From Tautonia marina (GTDB lineage Bacteria; Planctomycetota; Planctomycetia; Isosphaerales; Isosphaeraceae), in the NCBI RefSeq assembly GCF_009177065.1, contig NZ_WEZF01000022.1:1-64000 (forward strand): a DNA stretch of 64,000 nt. The letters are read 5' to 3'. A program made the translations under genes and the position numbers. Positions 8,993 to 18,719 of the stretch are shown here, in pieces. Within the stretch, counting starts at the first letter, position 1, and every line of letters starts with the position of its first letter. Below the pieces are notes generated by a model, which saw only the letters and a list, made by a program, of their open reading frames with translations, made no database searches and was not told the DNA's origin.

Positions 8993-11305
8993 TCAGCGAC
9001 GGTCGCGGTCTCGGTCGCGGGGAGGAGGTCCGCCGGGGCCTCGCGGGCCGGGGCCTCGGTCGCCTCGGGGGCCACCAGGTCCACGATCACCGCCGCCTCG
9101 GGGACCACGGTCCCCCTCACCACCGGCGGGCCGGGGCTTCGACTCGACATCGTCTTCGATCCCGCGCTCGGCGAGGGCCTGGCGACGGGAGAGCTTGACG
9201 CGGTCTTGCTCGTCGATGGCGATAACCTTGACGAGCATGGTGTCGCCGACGCGGCAGACGTCGGCCACACTGTTGATATAGCCGTCGGTCAATTCGGAGA
9301 TGTGCACCATGCCGTCCTGGCCGGGCAGGAGTTCGACGAAGGCACCGAAGTCCTTCACGGACATGACGCGGCCCTCGTAGATCTTGCCGAGCTGGACGCC
9401 GGCGGTCATCCCCTCGATGCGGTCTCGGCATTCCTCGGCACCGACGGCCGAGGCGCTGGCGATGGTGACAATGCCGGTGTCTTCGATATCGATCTTCGTG
9501 CCGGTCTCCTCCTGGAGCCGTCGGATCGTCTTGCCACCGGGGCCGATGAGCATGCCGATCTTCTGAGGATCGATCTGGATCTGGATGAGCCGGGGGGCGT
9601 TCATCGAGATCTGGTCGCGGGGCCGCTTGATGGCGCGGAGCATCGAGCGGAGGATCTCGACGCGGGCCTCGCGGGCCTGGTCGAGCGTGTCTCGGATGAT
9701 CTGTTCCGAGAGGCCGATGTTCTTGACGTCGAGCTGGATGCCGGTGATGCCGTGCTGGGTGCCGGCCACCTTGAAGTCCATATCGCCGAAGTGGTCCTCG
9801 TCGCCGATGATGTCGGTCAGGAGGATGTAGCGGCCGGTCTTCGGGTCTTCAACGAGGCCGATCGAGATGCCGCCGACAGGGTCGGTGATGGGCACGCCGG
9901 CGTCCATCAGGCTGAGCGTCGCGCCGCAGACCGAAGCCATCGAGCTGGAGCCGTTGGATTCGAGAATGTCGGAAATGACCCGGATGGTGTAGGGGAAGCG
10001 CTGGGGGTCGGGCAGGATGGGGGCGACGGAGCGCTCGGCGAGCATGCCGTGACCGATCTCGCGACGGCCGGGACCTCGAATCGGCCGAACCTCGCCGACG
10101 GCGAAGTGGGGCATGTTGTAGTCGAGGTAGAACTTCTTCGAGTACTCCTCCATGATGCCGTCGACGCGCTGCTCGTCGGCCCCGGTGCCGAGGACGGTGG
10201 TGACGAGGGCCTGGGTTTCGCCGCGCTGGAAGATGGCCGAGCCGTGGGCACAGGGGAGAACGCTGACCTCGCAGGAGATCATGCGGAGGTCTTTCGGACC
10301 TCGGCCGTCGGAGCGGTAGCCGTCGAGGATCATCTCGCGGGCCACTCGTTCCTGAAGGGCGTAGAAGGCGGTTTTGACCTCAAGGGGAGTCGGCCCGGTG
10401 GGTTCCTGGCCTTCGGGGACCTCGGGGCACAGTTCGGTGACGACCCGCTCTTGCAATGCCTTGACGGCGTTGTTGCGATCCTGCTTGAGCTTGATGAGCC
10501 GGGCCTCCCGGAGGTCGGCCGAATAGCGGCGGTGCAGGTCCTCGACGAGGGGATCGGGCTGCGGCTCGGGGTGCTCCATCGGGGGCATGCCGAGCTTCTC
10601 GCGGAGCTCAAGCTGTAGGTCGATGAGTTCCTGATTGAGCTTGTGGGCTTCGAGGATGGCGTCGAGCATCTCGGCCTCGGGCAATTCCTTGCCGAAGCCT
10701 TCGATCATGGTGACCTTTTCGCGGGTGCTGGCGACGATCAGGTCGAGATCGCTGCGGGTCATCTCCTCGGCGGTCGGGAAGGGGACAAGCTGACCGTCGA
10801 TCCGGCCGAGCCGGATGGTCCCGAGCGGCCCGAGGAAGGGGACATCGGGGCAGATGCAGAGGGTCGTCGACGCACCGATGAGGGTTAGGATATCGGGGTC
10901 GTTGATCCGGTCGGCCGAGATGGGGCTGGCCTGGATCTGGACCTCCATGCGGTAATCGCTCGGGAAGAGCGGCCGGATGGGGCGGTCGGTGAGGCGCGAG
11001 GTGAGAATTTCCTTGGTCGTGGGGCGACCTTCGCGCTTGATGAAGCCACCGGGGAACTTGCCGGCGGCGTAGACTTTCTCGCGGTAGTCGACCATCATCG
11101 GGAAGAAGTCGAGCCCCTCACGACCGGGGGCGACGACGGTGGCGACGAGGGTCATGGTGTCGCCGAGGCGGACCACCACGGCACCGGTGGCCTGCTTGGC
11201 AAGGCGGCCGGTCTCGATGGAAATTGTCTTGCCGCCGATCGTACGTTCGACAACGACAAGTTTCTTGACGGGATTCACGGGAGCGAAAGAACCAGACGTG
11301 GACAT
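8993..11305 (-). CDS. pnp: Polyribonucleotide nucleotidyltransferase (PNPase)
   Basis: PNPase degrades RNA 3' to 5' by phosphorolysis. The 770-residue product has two RNase PH-like cores, a KH domain near residue 560-620 (LIGPGGKTIRRLQEETG) and an S1 domain (GKIYEGRVMSVKDFGAFVEL). The core motifs GRxxxKEILTSRLTDRPIRPLF and the second-core 'SSSMASVCG' are present. It is longer than typical PNPases (about 700) because of a C-terminal tail of about 50 residues, rich in Gly, Arg, Pro and Asp, encoded at 8996-9130. ATG 11305 is preferred over upstream codons because the extra N-terminal 50 residues have no family match. It follows rpsO on the same strand, as in many bacteria. Confidence 0.97.
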   Translation of the reverse strand: MSTSGSFAPVNPVKKLVVVERTIGGKTISIETGRLAKQATGAVVVRLGDTMTLVATVVAPGREGLDFFPMMVDYREKVYAAGKFPGGFIKREGRPTTKEILTSRLTDRPIRPLFPSDYRMEVQIQASPISADRINDPDILTLIGASTTLCICPDVPFLGPLGTIRLGRIDGQLVPFPTAEEMTRSDLDLIVASTREKVTMIEGFGKELPEAEMLDAILEAHKLNQELIDLQLELREKLGMPPMEHPEPQPDPLVEDLHRRYSADLREARLIKLKQDRNNAVKALQERVVTELCPEVPEGQEPTGPTPLEVKTAFYALQERVAREMILDGYRSDGRGPKDLRMISCEVSVLPCAHGSAIFQRGETQALVTTVLGTGADEQRVDGIMEEYSKKFYLDYNMPHFAVGEVRPIRGPGRREIGHGMLAERSVAPILPDPQRFPYTIRVISDILESNGSSSMASVCGATLSLMDAGVPITDPVGGISIGLVEDPKTGRYILLTDIIGDEDHFGDMDFKVAGTQHGITGIQLDVKNIGLSEQIIRDTLDQAREARVEILRSMLRAIKRPRDQISMNAPRLIQIQIDPQKIGMLIGPGGKTIRRLQEETGTKIDIEDTGIVTIASASAVGAEECRDRIEGMTAGVQLGKIYEGRVMSVKDFGAFVELLPGQDGMVHISELTDGYINSVADVCRVGDTMLVKVIAIDEQDRVKLSRRQALAERGIEDDVESKPRPAGGEGDRGPRGGGDRGPGGPRGDRGPGPRGPGGPPPRDRDRDRR

Positions 11306-11537
11306 GCCCACCCTTACCTCGACTCGGCAATAGTGTGCCGGGTGCGTGGGCGATGGCGTACCGGCCTTGAGAAGACCGGGAGGAGAGAATGACGCGGGAG
11401 GGCCGGTCGACCCAATCGGGAACACAAGAAAGCCACGAGCCGAAACAGCCCGCAACCCTCCTGATCAATCAAACACGATCAGGGCGCACCGAGATTCGGA
11501 AACGCCCTAACCGAAGGAGTGGGTCACCGACAGACGG

Positions 11538-11807
11538 TTACTTGCGGAGGCCGAGCCGGCCGATCACTTCGAGGTAGCTCTTGCGGTCGGTCTGTCGCAG
11601 ATACTTCAACAGGCTCGATCGCTTGGAGACCAGCATCAGCAGCCCGCGGCGGCTGGCGTGGTCTTTCTTGTGGGTCCTGAAGTGGTCGGTCAAATCGTTG
11701 ATGCGGGCCGTCAGCAGCGCAATTTGCACCTCGGGCGATCCCGTATCATGTTCCTCGCGCCTGAACGCGTCGATGATCTCCTGCTTCTTCTCTTTGGTGA
11801 TCGCCAT
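11538..11807 (-). CDS. rpsO: 30S ribosomal protein S15
   Basis: This 89-residue protein has exactly the family length and the S15 signature: '[39 protein letters not shown]' followed by 'LLKYLRQTD'. It binds 16S rRNA helices in the central domain early in 30S assembly. ATG 11807 is used; a GTG directly before it would add one residue. It is the first gene of a minus-strand run, with pnp 232 bases downstream. In Enterobacteria S15 regulates its own mRNA through a leader structure, but I see no leader match here. Confidence 0.97.
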   Translation of the reverse strand: MAITKEKKQEIIDAFRREEHDTGSPEVQIALLTARINDLTDHFRTHKKDHASRRGLLMLVSKRSSLLKYLRQTDRKSYLEVIGRLGLRK

Positions 11808-12082
11808 CACACGCCCCGCAAGGCACCGGCCGAATAATGTGAGAGGCCGTAACTCGAAATCTTTACGCTACGAAGTGAGAGAGTTTACGCGAGGCGGTGT
11901 CCAAGAGCAATGGCAGTTGGTCGAAATTGGCCGGAACCGGAGGGATCGGTCCGGTGTCGAGGGGGAAGGTTGCGCGTTGAGCGAGCGGTTTCGCCGTGTG
12001 GCCAGACGGTTTTGTCTATGATGAACAGCAAGGGCGTTGTGGAGACGGTTGGTTCAGCCGGGAGCGAGCAAGGAGCGGCATC

Positions 12083-13993
12083 TTGAGCGAGGGGCATCGG
12101 GTTTCAAGTCGGAAACGGCTGGAGGAGGTCGCGTCGACGCCAACGGCGACGGGGTCGAACGCGGGAGGACTCGGGCCGGAGCTGCCAAAGACGCGGAATC
12201 GATCGATTTTCGAGCTCTACCGCGCCCTGTTTGCCCTGATGAAGGGGCATCGGGGGATGCTGGCGCTGACGCTGGCGACGTTGACGATCAGCACGAGCCT
12301 GAGGCTGATTCCTCCGGCGGCGACGAAGGTAGTGATCGATTACGTCCTGCTCAAGCGCCCTTTGCCCGAACAGGTGCCAAGCTGGCTGCCAATGCCGCCC
12401 AGCGGCCTCGGGATGCTGACGGCGGTGGTGGTGGTCGTCTTCGCCGTGTCGATCGTCGGGGCGTTGCTGGGGCTCTGGGGGCGATGGCGGGCGACAGTGT
12501 TAACCAAGCAGATCCAGGTGAAGGTGCGTCGCCGGGTGTTCGAGCATGCGTCGAAGCTCCCCTTGCACCGGATCTATCAGCTCAAGTCGGGAGGGCTGTC
12601 GAGCCTCTTGCGCGAGGATGCCGGGGCGCCGGGCGAGATGGTCTTCAACATGATTTACAACCCGTGGCGAGCGGTGACGCAGCTCATCGGGGGGCTGTTG
12701 ATCCTGGCCTGGATTGACTGGCGATTTCTGCTCGGGGCGGCGTTTTTGATTCCGGTAGCGTACTGGGCCGACCGGCTCTGGAATCGGGTCTTACGGCCGA
12801 TTCATCGCCGATCGCGCCGCCAGCGGCAGGAGATCGACGCCAAGAGCGCCGAGACGTTCGGCGGGATTCGCGTCGTGCGGGCCTTCGGCAGGCAGAAGAC
12901 CGAGGCCACACGGTTTGTCCGGGAGAGCCATTTTCTGACGAGGCTGGAGATGCTCGGCTGGTACCGGGCGAGGGCGTTCGATCTGTTCTGGGATCTGTTG
13001 ATGCCGACGGCCTCGGGGATCTTGTTGCTGTACGGCGGCTGGCAGGTCTTGCAAGGGGCGCTCTCGCCGGGGGATCTGATGATGTTCCTGGTGTATCTGG
13101 CGATGCTGCTGGAGCCGATCGCGGTCCTGGCGTCGAACATGACGTCGTTGCAAAACAACCTCTCGGGGTTCGACCGGGTGCTGGACCTGCTGGCCGAGCC
13201 TGCCGAGTTGCAAAGCCGTCCCGGTGCGATCGCCGTGCGAAAAGGTGACGTGAGCGGTCGGATCACGCTCGATCGGCTCCGGTTCCACTATCCGGGGCAT
13301 CCGGAGGAAGTGATTCGGGGGATCGATCTGGAGGTCGAGCCGGGGGAGACGATTGCCCTGGTCGGCCGCAGTGGAGCGGGGAAGACAACGCTTTGCAACC
13401 TCGTTGCGCGGTTCTACGACCCGACCGGCGGCGCGGTCCGGCTGGATGGAATCGACCTGCGCGACATCGACCTGCAACGCTACCGGCGATTACTGGGGAT
13501 CGTTGAGCAAGACGTGTTTTTGTTCGACGGCACGGTGGGAGAGAACATCGCCTATGCCGACCGCCGGGCCTCGCGACGGGCGATCGAGGAGGCGGCCGAG
13601 GCGGCCAACGCGGCAGCGTTTATTGAGGCCTTGCCCGACGGTTACGACACCTTGATCGGCGAGCGGGGGGTTCGCCTGAGCGGCGGACAACGGCAGCGGC
13701 TCGCGATCGCTCGGGCCATTCTGGCCGATCCGGTGATCTTCATTCTTGATGAAGCAACGAGCAATCTCGACTCGGAGAGCGAGCGGTTGATTCAAGGCGC
13801 GCTGGCCGACCTGATGCGCAATCGGACCTCGTTCGTAATCGCGCATCGGCTGAGCACGATTCGAGACGCCGACCGGATTCTCGTCCTCGATGGCGGCGAG
13901 GTGGTCGAGTCGGGCAGTCACGCCGAGCTCATGGAGTCGAGCGGTCTGTACCGGGATATGGTGGAGCTGCAACGCATGGAGGAAGGCTTTTGA
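12083..13993 (+). CDS. ABC exporter, fused permease and ATPase (MsbA-like)
   Basis: The product is a half-transporter of about 636 residues. Six transmembrane helices lie in roughly residues 45-340, beginning with 'GMLALTLATLTISTSLRLIPP'. The ATPase domain has Walker A GRSGAGKTT, Q-loop 'VEQDVFLFDG', signature LSGGQRQR, Walker B 'VIFILDEATSNLD' and switch His 'IAHRLSTI'. It likely works as a homodimer exporting lipid, lipid A-type glycolipid or drugs; the substrate is not visible. I prefer a TTG start at 12083 because AAGGAG lies 7 bases upstream. The frame remains open back to an ATG at 11996 whose extra residues look non-coding. Confidence 0.9.
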   Translation: MSEGHRVSSRKRLEEVASTPTATGSNAGGLGPELPKTRNRSIFELYRALFALMKGHRGMLALTLATLTISTSLRLIPPAATKVVIDYVLLKRPLPEQVPSWLPMPPSGLGMLTAVVVVVFAVSIVGALLGLWGRWRATVLTKQIQVKVRRRVFEHASKLPLHRIYQLKSGGLSSLLREDAGAPGEMVFNMIYNPWRAVTQLIGGLLILAWIDWRFLLGAAFLIPVAYWADRLWNRVLRPIHRRSRRQRQEIDAKSAETFGGIRVVRAFGRQKTEATRFVRESHFLTRLEMLGWYRARAFDLFWDLLMPTASGILLLYGGWQVLQGALSPGDLMMFLVYLAMLLEPIAVLASNMTSLQNNLSGFDRVLDLLAEPAELQSRPGAIAVRKGDVSGRITLDRLRFHYPGHPEEVIRGIDLEVEPGETIALVGRSGAGKTTLCNLVARFYDPTGGAVRLDGIDLRDIDLQRYRRLLGIVEQDVFLFDGTVGENIAYADRRASRRAIEEAAEAANAAAFIEALPDGYDTLIGERGVRLSGGQRQRLAIARAILADPVIFILDEATSNLDSESERLIQGALADLMRNRTSFVIAHRLSTIRDADRILVLDGGEVVESGSHAELMESSGLYRDMVELQRMEEGF

Positions 13994-14055
13994 GAGCGCG
14001 GCAAGGAAGGTCGCCGGTTGTGATCCGATCTCGGTCGAGGCCCCGGGGGATTGCG

Positions 14056-16641
14056 TCAGGAGAGGATCGTTTCGGGTTGGTCGATCCCTTCGAGCGAAAG
14101 GCAATCGCGCAGGGGGAGGGTTTCTGCGGGTGTGGGACGGGCGAAGAAATAGCCCTGTCCACAATCGCACCCGAACTGCTGAAGCATGGCGAGTTGGTCG
14201 GCCGTCTCGATCCCCTCGGCCACGACCCGAAAGCCGAGGGTCTCGGCCAGCGAGGTGACGGTCCGGACGATGGCGGTTTGCCGGGCTGAGATGCCGAGGT
14301 CTCGAATGAAGGACTGGTCGATCTTCAACAGGTCGAAGGGGAACTCGTGGAGGCAGGCGAGCGAGGAATAGCCGGTGCCGAAGTCGTCGATGGCCAGGGA
14401 AAAGCCGGCGGCTCGGAGTTCGTTGAGGGTGGATCGGGCGGCTTGCAGGTCGTGCATGACGGCCCCTTCGGTGATCTCGATGTGGATGTCCGAGGGAAGG
14501 AGGCCGGCGGCCTTGGTCGTGTTCAGAAGCCGGCAGACCAGGTCGGGCACGAGAAGGTGCTGTCGGGCCAGGTTCACACTGACGCCGGGGATGGACAGGT
14601 CCGGGTTTTCCATCCTCCAGCGGGCGAGCTGCCGGAACGATCGCTCGATCATTCGCTCTCCCATCGCGACGATCAGGCCGCATTCCTCGGCCATGGGGAT
14701 GAACTCTTTCGGCGAAATCGGTCCGAGCTCGGGGTGCTCCCATCGGGAAAGGACCTCGAAGCTGAGGACCCGTCCGGTCTGGAGGCAGACGATCGGCTGG
14801 TAGACCAGATCGAGCTGATCGGCGGGAATCGCCTCGCGCAACCCTTGCTCCAGTTGCATCCGCCGCTTGACACGGCGTCGCATGGTTTCATCGAAGACGG
14901 CGAGACTGCCTCGGCAGGAGGTCTTGGCCTCGTACATGGCGGTATCGGCATCTCGAAGGAGGTCTTCGGCCGCCTGGTACTGATCATCCCCCAGGACAAT
15001 GCCGATGCTCGCGGTCGAGAGGACGCGGTACGACTTGATCGTGTAGGGTTTTGCCAACGCTTTGAGGAGGCGACGGGCCACGAGGATTGCGTCATCGGGG
15101 TGCTGAAGCCCTTCGAGCAAGACCACGAATTCATCTCCGCCGATGCGAGCCGCCGTGCTCGAGGAACAGGAGGCACGCAAGACCCCGTCCGTGTCTCGCA
15201 GGTTTTCCCGAAGCCGAGCGGCAATGGCCTTGAGCAAGGCATCGCCGACCTCGTGGCCAAGGCTGTCGTTGACGATCTTGAAGCGATCGAAGTCGAGAAA
15301 GAGCAGCGCGTAGTGATGGTCGGGACGCTCTTGGTGCGTCTGGATGACCTTGCGGACCTGGGAGAGCAGGGCGGAGCGATTCGGCAGGCGAGTCAGTCGG
15401 TCTCGCCGGGCGGCCCGGTGGAGCTGTCGCTGAAGCCGGACCCGATCATGGACATCGCCGATCGACCCGGCAAAGCGAATGGGGGTTCCGTGATCGTCCC
15501 AGACGGCCTGGCCTCGTGATCGGAACCAGCGATAGGAGCCCGACGCCGTCCAGAGGCGAAACTCGATGTCGTAAGGAACACGATCGCGAAGGTGCTTATC
15601 GGTCGCCTCCTCCACTCGGGCGAGATCGTCGGGATGAATTCCCTGGCGGAATCGCTCGCGGACCGAGGTCACGATCGCCTGATTTCGTTCAGCTCCGATC
15701 ATCCATCGCAGTTGCTCGGAGAGGTAGATCGAATCGGAGCGGAGGTCCCAATCCCAGATTCCCTCGTTCGAACCGTCGACGGCCAAGGCGTAGCGATGTT
15801 CGCTCTGGGCCAGTTGATCAACATAGGTCCGCTTGGTTTTCACGTAGAGATAAACCCAGACACCGATCAGGACACTGGCGATGGTGGCCATGATGCAGGC
15901 GATCAACTGGGCGTTCCAGATGGCGGCCGATTGAGCGCGAAGCTCCTGAATGTCCATGTCGACGCCGAGGACCGCTTCCAGCCGCCCTTGATTTCGAATC
16001 GGAATCCAGACCGAGATGAAGGTGCCCCAGGGGTCGGATCTTGGCTCGGGACTGACATAGCAATCGTACGCCTGAATGCGTTGCAGGAGATCGGGAGGGG
16101 CTTCGGGGTAGAGCGTGCCGAGCGTGGCCTGGTCCGGGAGCCCGTTCGGGTTACGAACCTGGGGATCTCCCGAGTCGAGCACAAAGCGAAACCCTTCGGG
16201 AGAAGGGCGCATGGTGTAGATGGAGCGGACATCCTGCGCCGAGGTGACCATGGCTCGGAGCGGTTTGACCAGAGCAAGGTATTCCGGGCTCTTGTGCTGT
16301 TCGGGATGGATCAGCGTTGCGTGGACCCGAGGGTCGATCTGCTGCTTGGCAATGCGGGCAATGGACAGAAGGTTCGTATTCACCGAACGTTGGAACGCGT
16401 CTCGCGCGGTGGCGTAGCACGTCCAGGCACAGCCGATCGAGATCACCAGGAAGCAGAGACCAGCGATGAGCCCTTGCCAGCTCGGCGAGAGGCTGGACAG
16501 GAAGAACGTGAGCCGGCACAGCAGGCTGCCGTCGCAGGGGTCGCTGAGGGAATCGCTCCACCGGACCCGATTCGAGCGCCGAGCCGGGGAAATCGTCGGG
16601 AACGGGCCGGGTATGTCATCGGGGTGATGCGTTCCACTCAC
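14056..16641 (-). CDS. Membrane-bound PAS-GGDEF-EAL cyclic-di-GMP protein
   Basis: Two hydrophobic helices (near residues 55-75 and 240-260) flank an extracytoplasmic sensor region of about 170 residues. A PAS/PAC domain follows, with 'YRWFRSRGQAVWDDHGTPIRFAGSIGDV'. The GGDEF domain keeps an intact GGDEF motif, preceded by an unusual short Ser-rich insert. The EAL domain keeps catalytic features: ExLxR (EVLSR), 'DDFGTGYSSL', 'LKIDQSFI' and 'VVAEGIE'. Both synthesis and breakdown of c-di-GMP are therefore possible. A GTG start at 16641 has GAGGAAAG upstream; a longer frame starts at 16734. It is convergent with the ABC exporter. Confidence 0.9.
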   Translation of the reverse strand: MSGTHHPDDIPGPFPTISPARRSNRVRWSDSLSDPCDGSLLCRLTFFLSSLSPSWQGLIAGLCFLVISIGCAWTCYATARDAFQRSVNTNLLSIARIAKQQIDPRVHATLIHPEQHKSPEYLALVKPLRAMVTSAQDVRSIYTMRPSPEGFRFVLDSGDPQVRNPNGLPDQATLGTLYPEAPPDLLQRIQAYDCYVSPEPRSDPWGTFISVWIPIRNQGRLEAVLGVDMDIQELRAQSAAIWNAQLIACIMATIASVLIGVWVYLYVKTKRTYVDQLAQSEHRYALAVDGSNEGIWDWDLRSDSIYLSEQLRWMIGAERNQAIVTSVRERFRQGIHPDDLARVEEATDKHLRDRVPYDIEFRLWTASGSYRWFRSRGQAVWDDHGTPIRFAGSIGDVHDRVRLQRQLHRAARRDRLTRLPNRSALLSQVRKVIQTHQERPDHHYALLFLDFDRFKIVNDSLGHEVGDALLKAIAARLRENLRDTDGVLRASCSSSTAARIGGDEFVVLLEGLQHPDDAILVARRLLKALAKPYTIKSYRVLSTASIGIVLGDDQYQAAEDLLRDADTAMYEAKTSCRGSLAVFDETMRRRVKRRMQLEQGLREAIPADQLDLVYQPIVCLQTGRVLSFEVLSRWEHPELGPISPKEFIPMAEECGLIVAMGERMIERSFRQLARWRMENPDLSIPGVSVNLARQHLLVPDLVCRLLNTTKAAGLLPSDIHIEITEGAVMHDLQAARSTLNELRAAGFSLAIDDFGTGYSSLACLHEFPFDLLKIDQSFIRDLGISARQTAIVRTVTSLAETLGFRVVAEGIETADQLAMLQQFGCDCGQGYFFARPTPAETLPLRDCLSLEGIDQPETILS

Positions 16642-17060
16642 GCAACTTTCCTCGCAGCTGGGGAACCGGCGGCTCTGAGCGGTCCGAGACGGCGCGGAGC
16701 GTGAGGTCCGAAGGCGATTTTCAGGGGAACTCATCCTTGCTCCGGTCGCTCCGCGTCGAGTCGACCGAGACGGCGATCACGCCAAGCCCCCTGGGATTGG
16801 GCGCGGTGCTTCGTCGACCGATGAAACAACGCGCCGACGACATCCTCCCGCGGGGCTTGGGGTCGAACCTGGGGTTCCCAACAGATCCATAGGTCACATC
16901 CAGGGGTTTGGCAGGCTTGCGGAGCCGAAACGGGCAAACCGGCCCTCCCTTGAACCTGGCTGATGAACAAGGCAGATCGGATCGCAACGGCCGAGGCCTC
17001 GGTGTAGACTCATCTCGAACGAATCGTCGCACGTCGGCATCAAAGGGCGAGGCAACGGGG
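16642..17060. other. 419-base divergent intergenic region with nested inverted repeats
   Basis: No gene is recognised between the GGDEF-EAL start and aroK. The region must hold both promoters. Its main structure is a set of nested repeats: 16782-16790 with 16852-16860 (9 bp), 16794-16797 with 16842-16845 (4 bp) and 16811-16816 with 16835-16840 (6 bp). Together these could fold into one 79-base multi-part stem on either strand. No tRNA or known riboswitch pattern was recognised. Confidence 0.45.
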
Positions 17061-17648
17061 ATGGCAGGAGCGTCGGAGCAGCGAGACGAACCGCGAGGGA
17101 TCGCCCTGGTCGGCTACCGGGCGACCGGGAAATCGACGGTGGGGCGGATCGTTGCGGATCGGCTCGGTTGGGAGTTCGAGGACGCCGACGAGGTCCTGGA
17201 GCGCCGGATTGGCCAATCCATCGCCAGCCTGTTCGCCGAGCAAGGGGAAGGGGCCTTCCGCGACCTGGAGCAAGCCACGCTGGCCGACCTGACCACGCGA
17301 TCGGGCCTGGTGCTGGCCTCGGGGGGCGGGGCGGTCTTGCGAGAGGCCAATCGAACCGCCTTGCGGCGATTCGGGTTCGTCGTCTGGCTGTCGGCCCGGC
17401 CGGAAACACTCGTCGATCGGCTGAGGCGCGATCCTGCCAACCGGCCGGCATTAACCGCCGCCGGGCTCCTTGACGAGGTGGCCACGCTGCTTCGGCAGCG
17501 CGAGGACCATTACCGGTCGGTGGCCGACGCAAGAATCGAGGTGGATGAACACTCGGCCGAGCAGGTGGCCGAGGCTGTGCTGGCGTCGTGGTCGCGCCAC
17601 GATCCGAAACGCGATTCCCTGATCACTCCGCAGGACCCCACACCGTGA
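17061..17648 (+). CDS. aroK: Shikimate kinase
   Basis: This enzyme phosphorylates shikimate with ATP in the pathway to chorismate. The 195-residue product shows Walker A 'GYRATGKST', the shikimate-binding Asp in 'FEDADEVLE', 'FRDLE' with the binding Arg, the 'ASGGGAVL' loop and a lid Arg in 'DPANRPAL'. ATG 17061 is chosen because it lies just before the kinase core and after a G-rich Shine-Dalgarno-like stretch. The frame upstream (to 16908) has no family match. The stop codon overlaps the GTG start of the prepilin peptidase gene (GTGA), so the two are probably translated together. Confidence 0.93.
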   Translation: MAGASEQRDEPRGIALVGYRATGKSTVGRIVADRLGWEFEDADEVLERRIGQSIASLFAEQGEGAFRDLEQATLADLTTRSGLVLASGGGAVLREANRTALRRFGFVVWLSARPETLVDRLRRDPANRPALTAAGLLDEVATLLRQREDHYRSVADARIEVDEHSAEQVAEAVLASWSRHDPKRDSLITPQDPTP

Positions 17649-18589
17649 TCTGGATGTTTCACGCGATCATGCTCCCCCTGACATTCCTCATCGGGGCCCT
17701 GGTCGGCAGCTTCGCGAATGTCTGTATCTACCGCCTCCCCTGGGAAAAGAGTGTCATCTGGCCCCCGTCCTGCTGCCCGGCGTGCCTGGGGTGGATTCGG
17801 GCCAGTGACAACGTGCCGATTGTCAGTGCCCTGTGGTTAAAACGAACGTGCCGATCGTGCGGGATCGCGTATTCCGGGCGTTATCTGGGCATTGAGCTGC
17901 TGGTCGCGGTGCTGTTCGCGGGGATTTATGCGCTAGAGCTGATGGTAGAGCCGCAGTTCCTGCGCGATTCGGAATTGATGGAGCGGCTGGCCCGCGTGGC
18001 CTATCACGCCACCCTGGCAACCTTCCTGGTCGTGGCGACCTTCATCGACTACGACTACGAGATCATTCCCGACTCGGTCACGATGACCGGCATGGTGATT
18101 GGGCTCGGATTCGGCACGATGATGCCCGGCATCCGACCGGTTCCCGCCGGAGCCGAGACGCCGCTTGGCGGGCTCGGGGTGGGGCTCCTTGGCCTGGTGG
18201 TTGGGGCAGGGGTGATCTACGCCGTCCGGGTGCTGGGCTGGGTCCTGTTCCGCAAGGAGGCAATGGGGCTGGGAGACGTGACGCTGGTGGCGATGATCGG
18301 CAGCTTCCTCGGCTGGCAAGTCACACCGCTGACCTTGTTCCTGGGGGCAATTCTCGGCCTGGTCCACGGGGTGATCCGGCTCGTTACGATTCTCGGAGAT
18401 CGCCTGGCGGGCCGGTCGCCTCGGTCGTCGGCCATTCCGTTCGGGCCTTATCTGAGCCTGGCGGCCTTGATCCTGATGCTTGGCTGGCGATGGCTCTGGC
18501 CGGGATGGCTGGCCGAGCTGTTCGAGGTTTATGGCGAGGTGGCGCGCTTCCTGCTCGGGGCGTTGCTCGGTCGGATGGTCGGGGGCTGA
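17645..18589 (+). CDS. pilD: Type IV prepilin peptidase / methyltransferase (A24)
   Basis: This 314-residue integral membrane protein is an aspartic peptidase that cleaves and N-methylates type IV pilin and pseudopilin precursors. It has the N-terminal 'GALVGSFANVCIYRLP' motif and two CxxC pairs in the cytoplasmic loop (CCPAC, CRSC). The two catalytic aspartates are in 'FIDYDYEIIPDS' and 'GLGDVTLVAMIG'. There are about eight hydrophobic helices. The GTG start at 17645 overlaps the aroK stop; ATG 17654 is the alternative. No pilin genes are in the window, so its clients (type IV pili or type II secretion) lie elsewhere. Confidence 0.92.
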   Translation: MIWMFHAIMLPLTFLIGALVGSFANVCIYRLPWEKSVIWPPSCCPACLGWIRASDNVPIVSALWLKRTCRSCGIAYSGRYLGIELLVAVLFAGIYALELMVEPQFLRDSELMERLARVAYHATLATFLVVATFIDYDYEIIPDSVTMTGMVIGLGFGTMMPGIRPVPAGAETPLGGLGVGLLGLVVGAGVIYAVRVLGWVLFRKEAMGLGDVTLVAMIGSFLGWQVTPLTLFLGAILGLVHGVIRLVTILGDRLAGRSPRSSAIPFGPYLSLAALILMLGWRWLWPGWLAELFEVYGEVARFLLGALLGRMVGG

Positions 18590-18719
18590 TGGACCAAGGT
18601 GACTGACTGGGCCGAGTCTTCAGGGAATCCGGGCAAGGGAACCGGATCTGCGGCGAAGATCCGGCATCGGGATGACCGATCAGTCTCCAGGACGATGTTC
18701 AACACAGGAGCCCTCGGCC

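Noticed and set aside
8770-9270. Upstream extension of the histidine kinase into the pnp 3' end
   Set aside because: Ser/Pro/Arg-rich shadow composition, no domain and a good start at 8769.
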